Source: Candidatus Saccharimonadota bacterium
GTDB lineage: Bacteria > Patescibacteriota > Saccharimonadia > Saccharimonadales > JACDFO01
Direction of reading: 5' to 3'
Length of the DNA: 13,012 bases
Assembly: GCA_013815785.1 (NCBI GenBank)
Contig: JACDFO010000025.1
Coordinates: forward strand, 1 to 13,012
Shown here: positions 1 through 5,944 of the stretch, one piece after another
Numbering within the stretch: the stretch's first letter is position 1
Layout of the letters: every line of letters starts with the position of its first letter
The notes under the pieces: model-generated
Seen by the model: the letters and a program-made list of their open reading frames with translations, nothing else
Told to the model about the DNA's origin: nothing
Database searches by the model: none
Program-made: the position numbers and the translations under genes

Positions 1-1
1 C

Positions 2-427
2 ATGCGCTTTGCTTTCGAGCAACTGCAGCATTTTAATATTACCGGCAACACTAGCTTCCATATCATGCTTAATAAATCGGATGAAGTCGTAGGCAAGCTA
101 GACTTTGCAAAACCTGACAGTACTGACGAACGGAACAACGACAGAGTTTTGGCTTTGGGAGCCACCAAAATTCGTGAAGGTAAAACATCAGTCATGTTTG
201 ATAATTATAATGACGAGCCAGACACAAAGATATATGGCATGAGAGACCCAGAAACAGGGGAATTACTTAGTAATACATTTATGTTGGTCAAGTCAGGCAC
301 GTTCACGGACAAGGATGGTACAGCATCAAACTTCAGTAATATGGCTTTCGCCGATGTCGTAATGATTCCTGATTCGTTGCTTGCAGAAGCTTCAAAAACT
401 ACATCGCTAACATCAGAAACGCCGTGA
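2..427 (+). CDS. Hypothetical protein, possibly 5'-truncated
   Basis: I do not recognise this protein. The frame is open from the first bases of the window; the ATG at position 2 may be internal to a longer gene, so the N-terminus is uncertain. The 141 visible residues are polar, without membrane segments or cysteines, and have alternating hydrophobic positions suggesting beta strands. The last 15 or so residues are Ser/Thr-rich and look like a disordered tail. The gene ends at a TGA only 12 bp before the end of the convergent rpmA gene, with no terminator hairpin visible between them. The codon use and the clean stop suggest a real gene. No function can be assigned from sequence alone. Confidence 0.6.
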   Translation: MRFAFEQLQHFNITGNTSFHIMLNKSDEVVGKLDFAKPDSTDERNNDRVLALGATKIREGKTSVMFDNYNDEPDTKIYGMRDPETGELLSNTFMLVKSGTFTDKDGTASNFSNMAFADVVMIPDSLLAEASKTTSLTSETP

Positions 428-439
428 AACTTCGTTGAG

Positions 440-712
440 CTAAATGACTGTTACTTCGGTACGAGGGACTGTTTTGCCGCTGAATAGGCGAACGCGGCGT
501 TGTTTGAAACCCACGATACCGTCTTTTTCTGCGTGGATGGTGTAGTTACGGCTCATAAAAGTACCAGTACCGGCGCGTTTACTGGCACCGACTTGGCGAA
601 TAATAACTTGTCCGGTCTTGACCTTTTCTCCACCAAATTTCTTGACGCCGAGCCGTTGGCCGGGACTATCATGAACGTTCTTACTACTTCCACCAGCTTT
701 AACTTTAGACAT
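440..712 (-). CDS. rpmA: 50S ribosomal protein L27 (bL27)
   Basis: L27 sits at the base of the central protuberance of the large ribosomal subunit, and its N-terminal tail reaches towards the peptidyl-transferase centre. The 90-residue protein shows the family signature: KAGG at residues 5-8, RLGVKKFGGEKV at about 20-31, a GQVIIRQ-type strand, and the NYTIHAEKDGIVGF block in the second half. It begins directly with MSKVKAGG, so it lacks the cleavable N-terminal extension seen in Firmicutes. Its ATG lies one base after the TAA of the upstream methylase gene, so the two are probably co-transcribed and translationally coupled. This is unusual: rpmA normally follows rplU and precedes obg, and neither is adjacent here. 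The TAG stop is 12 bp from the convergent neighbour. Confidence 0.95.
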   Translation of the reverse strand: MSKVKAGGSSKNVHDSPGQRLGVKKFGGEKVKTGQVIIRQVGASKRAGTGTFMSRNYTIHAEKDGIVGFKQRRVRLFSGKTVPRTEVTVI

Positions 713-713
713 A

Positions 714-1883
714 TTACTTCCTTATTAGTGTGACCAGTTCACGGGCGACTATTTGGTTTTCTCTGTGATAGACCAGTTCGTCATTTCTTGCGTGAACAAA
801 ACTTGTACGAGTATACCCTAATTCCTCGAGAGAATCAAGTGTTTTCAGATGCTTAAAACCCTGGCTGGTCTTCCAGGCTGGCACGGCGATCGTGAGTCGT
901 AAACCTGATTTTGCCTGAGTGGCCAAGTTTTTTAGGAATTTTTTATGAATCAGATCGACATCACGCATGACCTCATCTAATATTTCCGGGCGTGGCAGGG
1001 CAGAGAACGGTCTGCCCAAATAGGTTTCGCCGGCAACCGTATCAAAATTTCGCCACTGATGCTTAGTCGCATCGCCGGTTTCAAGGTCATAAGTTTCAAG
1101 TTTCAAGCTATAGCGAGAAGCAAGCCAGTCCAGGTTGGTTTGAGAATACTCAATCATCCGGGTTTCTAAATCAGTACCATAAGCGCTATATCCCATTAAA
1201 AGTGACTCTTGGAGAACGACGCCAGTTCCACAAAACGGATCGAGTATCGTTGCGTTTGGAGGAGGGCAAGCTAGGTTAATGATAATTTGCGCCAGTTTGG
1301 GTGGCAACATGCCAACTCGAGCATCTCGTTTGGGGCGTGCCTGATCGCGCCGTGCATAGGCCTCGATGTCCTGGATTTGGACGGTTTGGGCCAGAATGGT
1401 TCGGCTCTCGTCGCGGATAAGCAACAATTCCCAACCAGTCGGTCCCACCAGCTGGTTATGTACTACCTGAGCAGTATTTAGCTCCAGCTCTTTATTTGGA
1501 ATGATTCTGACTGAGCGGCCAGTTGCTTTAATGATTTTTTTTAAAGAAAGTGCAGAAGCGTTGAGTTTTTGAGTGGTCAGCTGAAATCCGTACACACTGA
1601 TACCGAGTTTCAACTTGCCTTCGGGTACGAACTGTAAGTGTTTTGGAATCGTATCGGCTAAATATTTTTCTATAGCACCCCAATCTGTCATTTCTAGCAC
1701 TGCTAGCATTTTTGCAAGCTTAACAGTGCCCCCAAGGCGGCTGAAAGGTATTTCGCTAGGCTCTTTATCGATTATAGCCGCGACTTTGCCTATAGGGTGG
1801 AGTAATTCGGTACCGAGTAAGCTTTCAAGCTCGGCCAAACCGAGCCCGGATTGTCGTCCAAGGATAGCAATAGACTTAGTCAT
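714..1883 (-). CDS. Trm11-like / RNA methylase family SAM-dependent methyltransferase
   Basis: This is probably an RNA guanine-N2-type methyltransferase related to Trm11/TrmG10. From the start used here it has 389 residues. An N-terminal region of about 170 residues (THUMP-like position) is followed by the block R-D-x-x-R-P-x-R-D ... M-L-P-P-K-L-A at about 179-198 and then a Rossmann methylase domain. Motif I is DPFCGTG at 215-221, and the acidic end of beta 2 is GTDLE at about 236-240. The usual motif IV, (D/N)PPY, is replaced by GETYLG at about 285-290. An in-frame ATG at 1952 would add 23 residues, but that start lies inside the divergent gene. The start at 1883 gives MTKSIAILGRQ, which begins with the family-like segment, and it lies 9 nt after a TATACT box. 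The stop is one base before rpmA. Confidence 0.8.
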   Translation of the reverse strand: MTKSIAILGRQSGLGLAELESLLGTELLHPIGKVAAIIDKEPSEIPFSRLGGTVKLAKMLAVLEMTDWGAIEKYLADTIPKHLQFVPEGKLKLGISVYGFQLTTQKLNASALSLKKIIKATGRSVRIIPNKELELNTAQVVHNQLVGPTGWELLLIRDESRTILAQTVQIQDIEAYARRDQARPKRDARVGMLPPKLAQIIINLACPPPNATILDPFCGTGVVLQESLLMGYSAYGTDLETRMIEYSQTNLDWLASRYSLKLETYDLETGDATKHQWRNFDTVAGETYLGRPFSALPRPEILDEVMRDVDLIHKKFLKNLATQAKSGLRLTIAVPAWKTSQGFKHLKTLDSLEELGYTRTSFVHARNDELVYHRENQIVARELVTLIRK

Positions 1884-1892
1884 ACGCTCATA

Positions 1893-1898
1893 AGTATA
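1893..1898 (-). promoter_or_regulatory. -10 box of the methylase-rpmA operon
   Basis: TATACT reads on the minus strand at 1898-1893, with 9 nt between it and the ATG at 1883. A transcript starting at the usual distance would have a leader of only a few bases, so the mRNA is predicted to be leaderless. No clear -35 box is visible. The box lies in the 50-bp divergent region shared with the plus-strand gene at 1934. Confidence 0.6.
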
Positions 1899-1919
1899 AC
1901 GTGGGAAGGCTTTATGCGA

Positions 1920-1925
1920 TATAAT
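1920..1925 (+). promoter_or_regulatory. -10 box of the LPG-synthase-like/xseAB operon
   Basis: A perfect TATAAT ends 8 nt before the ATG at 1934, which predicts a 5' leader of about 2 nt. There is no room for a Shine-Dalgarno sequence. It is back to back with the minus-strand promoter at 1893-1898, about 20 bp apart. Confidence 0.7.
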
Positions 1926-1933
1926 CTGTTCAT

Positions 1934-2974
1934 ATGTCTTCTGAAAGTTCATTTTTGCGTCGCAACTGGCGCATGATTCTTACGCTGATTACTGTTGCTG
2001 CTCTCGGCGGGTTTATTTACGCGCTCAGAAATCAGATCTTAAACACTATCCGTAGTCTTGATGATGTGAATTACCTAATTCTTTTATTTATGATTCCGCT
2101 CCAGGCCAGTCATTATCATTTCGTGGCGCTGTTTTATCGTCGATTATTTAGAATCTTGGGCGAGCGGGTGAACTATAAGTTTTTATATAGAACAGCGCTG
2201 GAGTTAAACTTTGTAAACTTAGTTTTTCCGAGTGGCGGGGTGTCGGGGTTTTCCTACTTTAGTATTCGGATGCGTACAAAAGGCGTAACTGCAGGCCGGT
2301 CTACGTTAGTTCAGACAATGCGGTTCGTGTTGCTGTTCGTAGCCTTTCAGATTCTTTTATTTTTTGGTGTTATACTTCTCGCGCTTGATGGCAAGGCAAG
2401 TAATTTTATGATTCTGATAGCCGGTTCATTAGGTACGTTATTACTGGTATTCACGGTTGGGCTCGGGTTTATCGTTGGTAGCAAACAACGCATTGATAGT
2501 TTTTTTACAGTCGTAACTAAAGCCTTGAATAAAATCATTCAGCTCGTCAGACCAAAGCATCCGGAGACAATTAATGTATCGCGAGCTAAGCTGGCGTTTC
2601 AGGAATACCATGGTAATTACGCGACGCTACGTAAGGACTACAAACGCTTGGGCAGGCCGCTAGTCTATGCGCTGCTTATCAATTTAGCTGAAATTGGCAC
2701 CATCTATGCGGTATTCGTGGCTTTTGGTGAGTGGATCAATCCCGGAGCGATCATTATTGCCTATGCGGTCGCTAATTTTGCCGGACTCATCTCGGTACTG
2801 CCAGGGGGGATTGGCATATACGAGGCATTGATGGCTGGTGTGTTGGCTGCGGGCGGAGTGCCAGCAGCTCTTAGTCTTCCGGTAATCGTGGCTTACCGTG
2901 TAATTAATATTGGCGTTCAGCTGCCAGCTGGTGCTTATTTTTATAACCGCGCACTCCATGAACGAGAAAAGTAA
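1934..2974 (+). CDS. LPG synthase transmembrane-region family (UPF0104/YbhN-type) membrane protein
   Basis: This is a 346-residue integral membrane protein of the family named for the flippase half of lysylphosphatidylglycerol synthase (MprF). It has a short basic N-terminus (FLRRNWR), a first membrane helix at about residues 13-33, and several more hydrophobic segments to the C-terminus. Family landmarks are the loop FPSGGVSGF at about 94-102 and the late motif LPGGIGIYEALM at about 287-298. The soluble aminoacyl-transferase domain of MprF is absent, so it can only be a stand-alone membrane unit. Its substrate is unknown; family members are proposed to move lipids across the membrane. The ATG is chosen because TATAAT lies just upstream. 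Its TAA overlaps the xseA ATG (TAATG), so the two genes are coupled. Confidence 0.85.
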   Translation: MSSESSFLRRNWRMILTLITVAALGGFIYALRNQILNTIRSLDDVNYLILLFMIPLQASHYHFVALFYRRLFRILGERVNYKFLYRTALELNFVNLVFPSGGVSGFSYFSIRMRTKGVTAGRSTLVQTMRFVLLFVAFQILLFFGVILLALDGKASNFMILIAGSLGTLLLVFTVGLGFIVGSKQRIDSFFTVVTKALNKIIQLVRPKHPETINVSRAKLAFQEYHGNYATLRKDYKRLGRPLVYALLINLAEIGTIYAVFVAFGEWINPGAIIIAYAVANFAGLISVLPGGIGIYEALMAGVLAAGGVPAALSLPVIVAYRVINIGVQLPAGAYFYNRALHEREK

Positions 2975-4077
2975 TGGACGATGTAGTTTTATCAGTTTCT
3001 GATTTTGTCGGGTTGCTTAATCAAACGCTGGAATATGCGTATCCGAACGTAGTAGTGCAGGGCGAACTGGCTAATTTACGGGTTAACAAAGGTAAATGGG
3101 TTTATTTTGATCTGAAAGACGAATATTCCAGTGCTAAATTTTTTGGAACAGTTTATCAACTGCCTGGGCCGCTAGAAAATGGCATGATGTTGCAAGTACG
3201 TGGCAACCCGCGGTTGCACCCACAATACGGCTTTAGTATTACAGTTCAGACTATGCAGCCAATCGGCGAAGGCTCGATTAAGAAAGCGGCAGCACTACTT
3301 GAATCCAAGCTGGTTGCCGAAGGCTTGTTTGACCTTGAGCGGAAAAGACCATTGCCGTATCCTCCTGTCAAAATCGGTCTCGTTGCTTCAAGCGAATCAG
3401 CGGCTTACCATGACTTTATAAAAATACTGAACGAGCGATGGAGTGGGGTTGAAGTACTCCTGGCGGATGTGCAAGTTCAGGGCGAGACGGCAATCAGCCA
3501 AATCGTGCATGCCTTAGAATATCTGAACACACACGAGGAAGTCGAAGTGATTGTAGTAACCCGCGGTGGCGGTAGTGCCGAAGACCTCGGAGCATTCAGT
3601 ACCGAGCAAGTCACGCGCGCAGTCGCGGGCAGTCGAACGCCTACAATTGTAGCAATCGGTCACGAAATTGATATCAGTCTGGCTGAACTGGCAGCCGACC
3701 AGCGTGCCAGCACACCATCTAATGCCGCAGAACTATTGGTTCCTGATAAGCGTAGTGAGCTCGAGAGGTTAGGGACCATAAGTAATTCGATTCAGGACTA
3801 TGCGCGACAAATTATCAAAAATCAAAAATCAAAAATCAAAGATTTGCGGGTGCGATTTGATGAGCGAATTTTGCGAACTGTAGAGGCTCAAATCCAAGAT
3901 TTACTACTTAAAAGGCAAATTTTGGAGGCATTCAACCCCGTCGCAACCCTGAAGCGTGGGTACGCCATTATACGGCTTCAAGGTAAGACTATTCGTTCGA
4001 TCCAAGATATAAAAGGCGGCGACAAATTAATGATGCAGGTTTCGGATGGTACTATTAATGCGAAAGTGAGTGATTAA
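2974..4077 (+). CDS. xseA: Exodeoxyribonuclease VII large subunit
   Basis: This is the catalytic subunit of exonuclease VII, a cytoplasmic nuclease that degrades single-stranded DNA from both ends and acts in repair. The N-terminal OB-fold (about residues 1-100) contains GELANLRV and a WVYFDLKD strand. The catalytic domain follows, with RGGGSAEDL at 197-205, GHEIDISL at 229-236 and DQRASTPSNAAEL at 242-254. A helical, probably coiled-coil segment (about 258-320) precedes a C-terminal region with the typical P-V-A-T-L-K-R-G-Y-A motif. At 367 residues it is shorter than the 456-residue E. coli protein, with the loss mainly in the coiled-coil section. The coiled-coil coding region contains a heptanucleotide repeat (3814-3841). 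The gene overlaps its upstream neighbour by one base and xseB follows at once. Confidence 0.95.
   Translation: MDDVVLSVSDFVGLLNQTLEYAYPNVVVQGELANLRVNKGKWVYFDLKDEYSSAKFFGTVYQLPGPLENGMMLQVRGNPRLHPQYGFSITVQTMQPIGEGSIKKAAALLESKLVAEGLFDLERKRPLPYPPVKIGLVASSESAAYHDFIKILNERWSGVEVLLADVQVQGETAISQIVHALEYLNTHEEVEVIVVTRGGGSAEDLGAFSTEQVTRAVAGSRTPTIVAIGHEIDISLAELAADQRASTPSNAAELLVPDKRSELERLGTISNSIQDYARQIIKNQKSKIKDLRVRFDERILRTVEAQIQDLLLKRQILEAFNPVATLKRGYAIIRLQGKTIRSIQDIKGGDKLMMQVSDGTINAKVSD
3814..3841 (+). repeat. Heptanucleotide tandem repeat inside xseA
   Basis: Four tandem copies of ATCAAAA occur, the last ending in G. They lie in the coding region of the coiled-coil segment and encode I-I-K-N-Q-K-S-K-I-K. 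The 7-bp unit is not a multiple of three, so gain or loss of one copy would shift the xseA frame. Confidence 0.85.
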
Positions 4078-4078
4078 T

Positions 4079-4282
4079 ATGGTAGTAAAAAAGACAGATT
4101 ACAAATCGTTAAATGCCGAGCTTGATGATGTTTTGGCTAAACTTCAGTCAGACGATTTGGACGTTGACGTAGCCGTTGGGTTGTATGAACGCGGAGTAGC
4201 GATTACAAAAGAACTCGAGACATATCTTAAAGCCGCTGAAAATAAAGTCAGTAAGATACAAGCCGATTTCTCAGGTAAATAA
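4079..4282 (+). CDS. xseB: Exodeoxyribonuclease VII small subunit
   Basis: This is the small helical subunit of exonuclease VII; several copies bind the coiled-coil of XseA. The protein has 67 residues, within the usual 60-80. It shows the family pattern: an N-terminal SLNAELDDVLAKLQSDDLDVD helix-turn region, then LYERGVAITKELETYLKAAENKV in the second helix. The ATG at 4079 is chosen because it lies one base after the xseA stop and gives the normal length; an upstream in-frame GTG (4070) would overlap xseA. Its TAA shares one base with the ATG of the next gene, so translation is probably coupled along this operon. Confidence 0.93.
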   Translation: MVVKKTDYKSLNAELDDVLAKLQSDDLDVDVAVGLYERGVAITKELETYLKAAENKVSKIQADFSGK

Positions 4283-4776
4283 TGACTTTGTTACTTATTC
4301 TAATCGTTAACGTCGTGCTTATGTTTGGTTTGGTAGTATTTTTTGGGGCACCGTACTTACCAACATTTAATAAACAGACCGAAACGGCGCTTGATTTGCT
4401 TGCCCTAGCGCCCGGCCACACACTGCTAGAGCTTGGTTCAGGTGACGGCAAAGTATTAGTTGCTTCCGCAAAGCGGGGAATCAAAAGCGTGGGGTACGAA
4501 CTTAACCCGATTCTGTTTATCTATTCTTGGCTGCGAACAAGAAAATATAGTGGATTAGTAAAGGTTGTGTGGGGAAATTATTGGCACAAGGAATGGCCGG
4601 TAACAGATGGAATTTATGTATTTTTACTTGATAAATATATGAAAAAGTTGGATAAGACTATTGTTCAAAAGTATCCTAGCAAAAGTATCAAACTGGTTAG
4701 TTTTGCTTTCAAAATCCCGGGCAAAAAGTCTGTCAAAACCAAGCAAGGCTTGCACCTTTATATATATGGCAATTGA
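4282..4776 (+). CDS. Membrane-anchored class I SAM-dependent methyltransferase, FAM173-like
   Basis: The 164-residue protein begins with a hydrophobic segment (about residues 1-22, rich in Leu, Ile and Val) that should anchor it in the membrane, with the catalytic domain probably cytoplasmic. Motif I is LLELGSGDGKVL at about 48-59, and YELNP at about 72-76 ends beta 2 with its acidic ribose-binding residue. This arrangement (one membrane helix, LGSGDGK, GYELNP) resembles the FAM173 family, whose eukaryotic members methylate lysines in mitochondrial proteins such as ATP synthase subunit c. That similarity is from memory of the family, and the substrate here is unknown. The start overlaps the xseB stop by one base. 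The TGA lies within a few bases of possible starts of the next gene. Confidence 0.72.
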   Translation: MTLLLILIVNVVLMFGLVVFFGAPYLPTFNKQTETALDLLALAPGHTLLELGSGDGKVLVASAKRGIKSVGYELNPILFIYSWLRTRKYSGLVKVVWGNYWHKEWPVTDGIYVFLLDKYMKKLDKTIVQKYPSKSIKLVSFAFKIPGKKSVKTKQGLHLYIYGN

Positions 4777-4808
4777 TAAATGAACCTAACTCCGTTACCA
4801 TAACCGTT

Positions 4809-5549
4809 ATGAATCCCAACAATCAACAGGTTCCAAATGGTTTGCCGCCTACAGGTGTACAGCCTGGGCAAGAGCCGTTTCAACAACCCCAGGCAGCATC
4901 ACAAATGAAAAAGCATTTCAACGTGCTCATCATTCCTTTGGTACTATTCGTTTTGTTCTTCTTTGGTGCGCTAGGCTTCGGAGTTTGGGCCTTTGGTGAA
5001 CGAAATACGTTCAAGAACGAAACAGACAAAATAGTAGCCAAAGAGGTAGTTCTGACAGAACAAAGAGTAAAATCAGAAAAAGATAAAGAATTTGTTGAGT
5101 CAGAGAAGCGTCCTACGAAAAGGTATACCGGTCCAGCCTTATACGGAAGTGTTGAGCTTGAATACCCAAAAACATGGTCGGCATTTATTACTGAGGGCGA
5201 AAGTAGCACGCCAATTGACGGTTATTTGCATCCCGACTTCGTGCCCGGCACTAGATCTGGCACCTCATTTGCGCTTAGAGTAGAAGTAGTTCAGAGAAGC
5301 TACGATTCAGAGTTGAAGCAGTACGAGAGCAAAGTAAAATCTGGTAAGCTCGCAATAACACCATTCCGTGCCGAGCAAGTTCCGGGGGTGCTAGGGGCAC
5401 GTGTCGAGGGCGAAATCAATACAGGGCAGAAGGATATTATGGTGTTATTTCCATTACGGGATAAGACGCTGAAAATTTCTACCGAGTCCGAGACATTTTA
5501 TGGTGATTTTAATTCAATCATTCTTAAAACACTCAAATTTGTTCCATAA
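4809..5549 (+). CDS. Single-pass membrane protein with extracytoplasmic domain, unknown function
   Basis: From the ATG at 4809 the protein has 246 residues. Residues 1-35 are rich in Pro, Gln and Asn and look disordered. A membrane helix spans about 38-62 (LIIPLVLFVLFFFGALGFGV). A charged, Lys/Glu-rich stalk follows at about 64-105, and then a beta-rich domain of about 140 residues starting near YGSVELEYPKTWSAF. The phrase with Y-P-x-x-W recalls PsbP/MOG1-like folds, a weak resemblance. Lys residues just before the membrane helix suggest the N-terminus is inside and the large domain outside. A TTG at 4773, overlapping the previous stop, would add 12 residues; the ATG is preferred because M-N-P-N-N-Q is a typical start for such Pro/Gln-rich leaders. 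This is the last gene before the structured RNA region. Confidence 0.72.
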   Translation: MNPNNQQVPNGLPPTGVQPGQEPFQQPQAASQMKKHFNVLIIPLVLFVLFFFGALGFGVWAFGERNTFKNETDKIVAKEVVLTEQRVKSEKDKEFVESEKRPTKRYTGPALYGSVELEYPKTWSAFITEGESSTPIDGYLHPDFVPGTRSGTSFALRVEVVQRSYDSELKQYESKVKSGKLAITPFRAEQVPGVLGARVEGEINTGQKDIMVLFPLRDKTLKISTESETFYGDFNSIILKTLKFVP

Positions 5550-5550
5550 T
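5545..5550 (+). promoter_or_regulatory. Candidate -10 box for the structured RNA
   Basis: CATAAT overlaps the stop codon of the preceding gene and would start transcription at about 5557, at the 5' edge of the first long-range helix (5556). An overlapping TAATAT/TATATA at 5551-5559 is an alternative. No good -35 box is seen, so this is a weak call. Confidence 0.35.
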
Positions 5551-5629
5551 TAATATATAGGACTCTCGCACTTTACAATGATTTCCAGCGTACTCAAGGG
5601 TGAGCGAAAACTTTTATATTTCTGGAAGG

Positions 5630-5651
5630 GTAGCCATAGCTACACTGAGAG
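5630..5651 (+). repeat. Hairpin module, copy 1
   Basis: GTAGC (5630-5634), loop CATA, GCTAC (5639-5643), followed by ACTGAGAG. It forms the tip of domain 1 and matches the copy at 5829-5850 in 18 of 22 positions, with identical stem bases and differences only in the loop and the joining bases. Confidence 0.75.
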
Positions 5652-5828
5652 AAAGATATAAGTTTGCAGCCAGCCTGATGTGCGGTGGGAACAATGGATG
5701 GTGTGAAAGTCCTATAGAGCGTAACAGCGGCCATTCTGCTGCTGTTTGTTGAACTCGACTTCCGCAAAACCTCGCTATTCCCAGACTCTTTCAGAGGAGA
5801 TGAGTAGGTGATTTTATCTGATTGAGGA

Positions 5829-5850
5829 GTAGCCGTAGCTACGCCGAGAG
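5829..5850 (+). repeat. Hairpin module, copy 2
   Basis: GTAGC (5829-5833), loop CGTA, GCTAC (5838-5842), followed by GCCGAGAG. It is the tip of domain 2 and is closed by TCTG (5817-5820)/CAGA (5851-5854). On the 5' side GA directly precedes the stem, and on the 3' side GCC-GA follows it, an arrangement reminiscent of a kink-turn. Confidence 0.75.
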
Positions 5851-5929
5851 CAGAAAAATTGCTTAATCGCTCATCTGATGAATCTGGGGATGCAGGGATT
5901 TTGTGTAAGTCGAGTTAAGACTTCCGGTG

Positions 5930-5935
5930 TATACT
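5930..5935 (+). promoter_or_regulatory. -10 box of the kinase-like/receiver/recO operon
   Basis: TATACT ends 9 nt before the ATG at 5945, which predicts a leader of about 3 nt. It lies just 3' of the last helix of the structured RNA, so the RNA and the operon may be separate transcription units. Confidence 0.6.
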
Positions 5936-5944
5936 TAGTGGTAA

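Larger units (their letters stand above)
5556..5916 (+). ncRNA. Candidate large structured RNA of two domains, family unknown
   Basis: No ORF fills this stretch, but it carries strong long-range complementarity. Domain 1 is closed by TATAGGACT (5556-5564) with AGTCCTATA (5708-5716). Inside are CGCAC (5567-5571)/GTGCG (5680-5684) and AAACTT (5608-5613)/AAGTTT (5660-5665), the latter continued by ATATTT/AGATAT. Domain 2 is closed by AACTCGACTT (5752-5761) with AAGTCGAGTT (5907-5916). Inside are GCAAAA (5764-5769)/TTTTGT (5899-5904), ATTCCCAGA (5777-5785)/TCTGGGGAT (5883-5891) and AGATGAG (5798-5804)/CTCATCT (5870-5876). A hairpin (AACAGC/GCTGTT, about 5723-5746) links the domains. G-T pairs (5779-5889, 5620-5655, 5764-5904) pair only in plus-strand RNA. 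I see none of the hallmarks of RNase P RNA, tmRNA, SRP RNA or a group I intron. It could instead be a leader of the gene at 5945, but that gene has its own -10 box. Confidence 0.65.

Noticed and set aside
1884..1952. Longer N-terminus (23 more residues) for the Trm11-like methylase
   Set aside because: It would start inside the divergent gene and upstream of its own -10 box. The family-like sequence begins at the ATG at 1883.
5875..5881. CTGATGA resembling a hammerhead ribozyme core
   Set aside because: No GAAA and stem II arrangement follows at the required position, and part of the sequence is already used in the AGATGAG/CTCATCT helix.
5556..5916. RNase P RNA, tmRNA or group I intron as identity of the structured region
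   Set aside because: GAAAGTCC at 5706-5713 recalls the RNase P P4 region, but its AGTCC pairs upstream, and the 3' conserved strand and the GGTAAGAGC-type element are absent. There is no tRNA-like 3' end for tmRNA, and no paired R and S elements for a group I intron.
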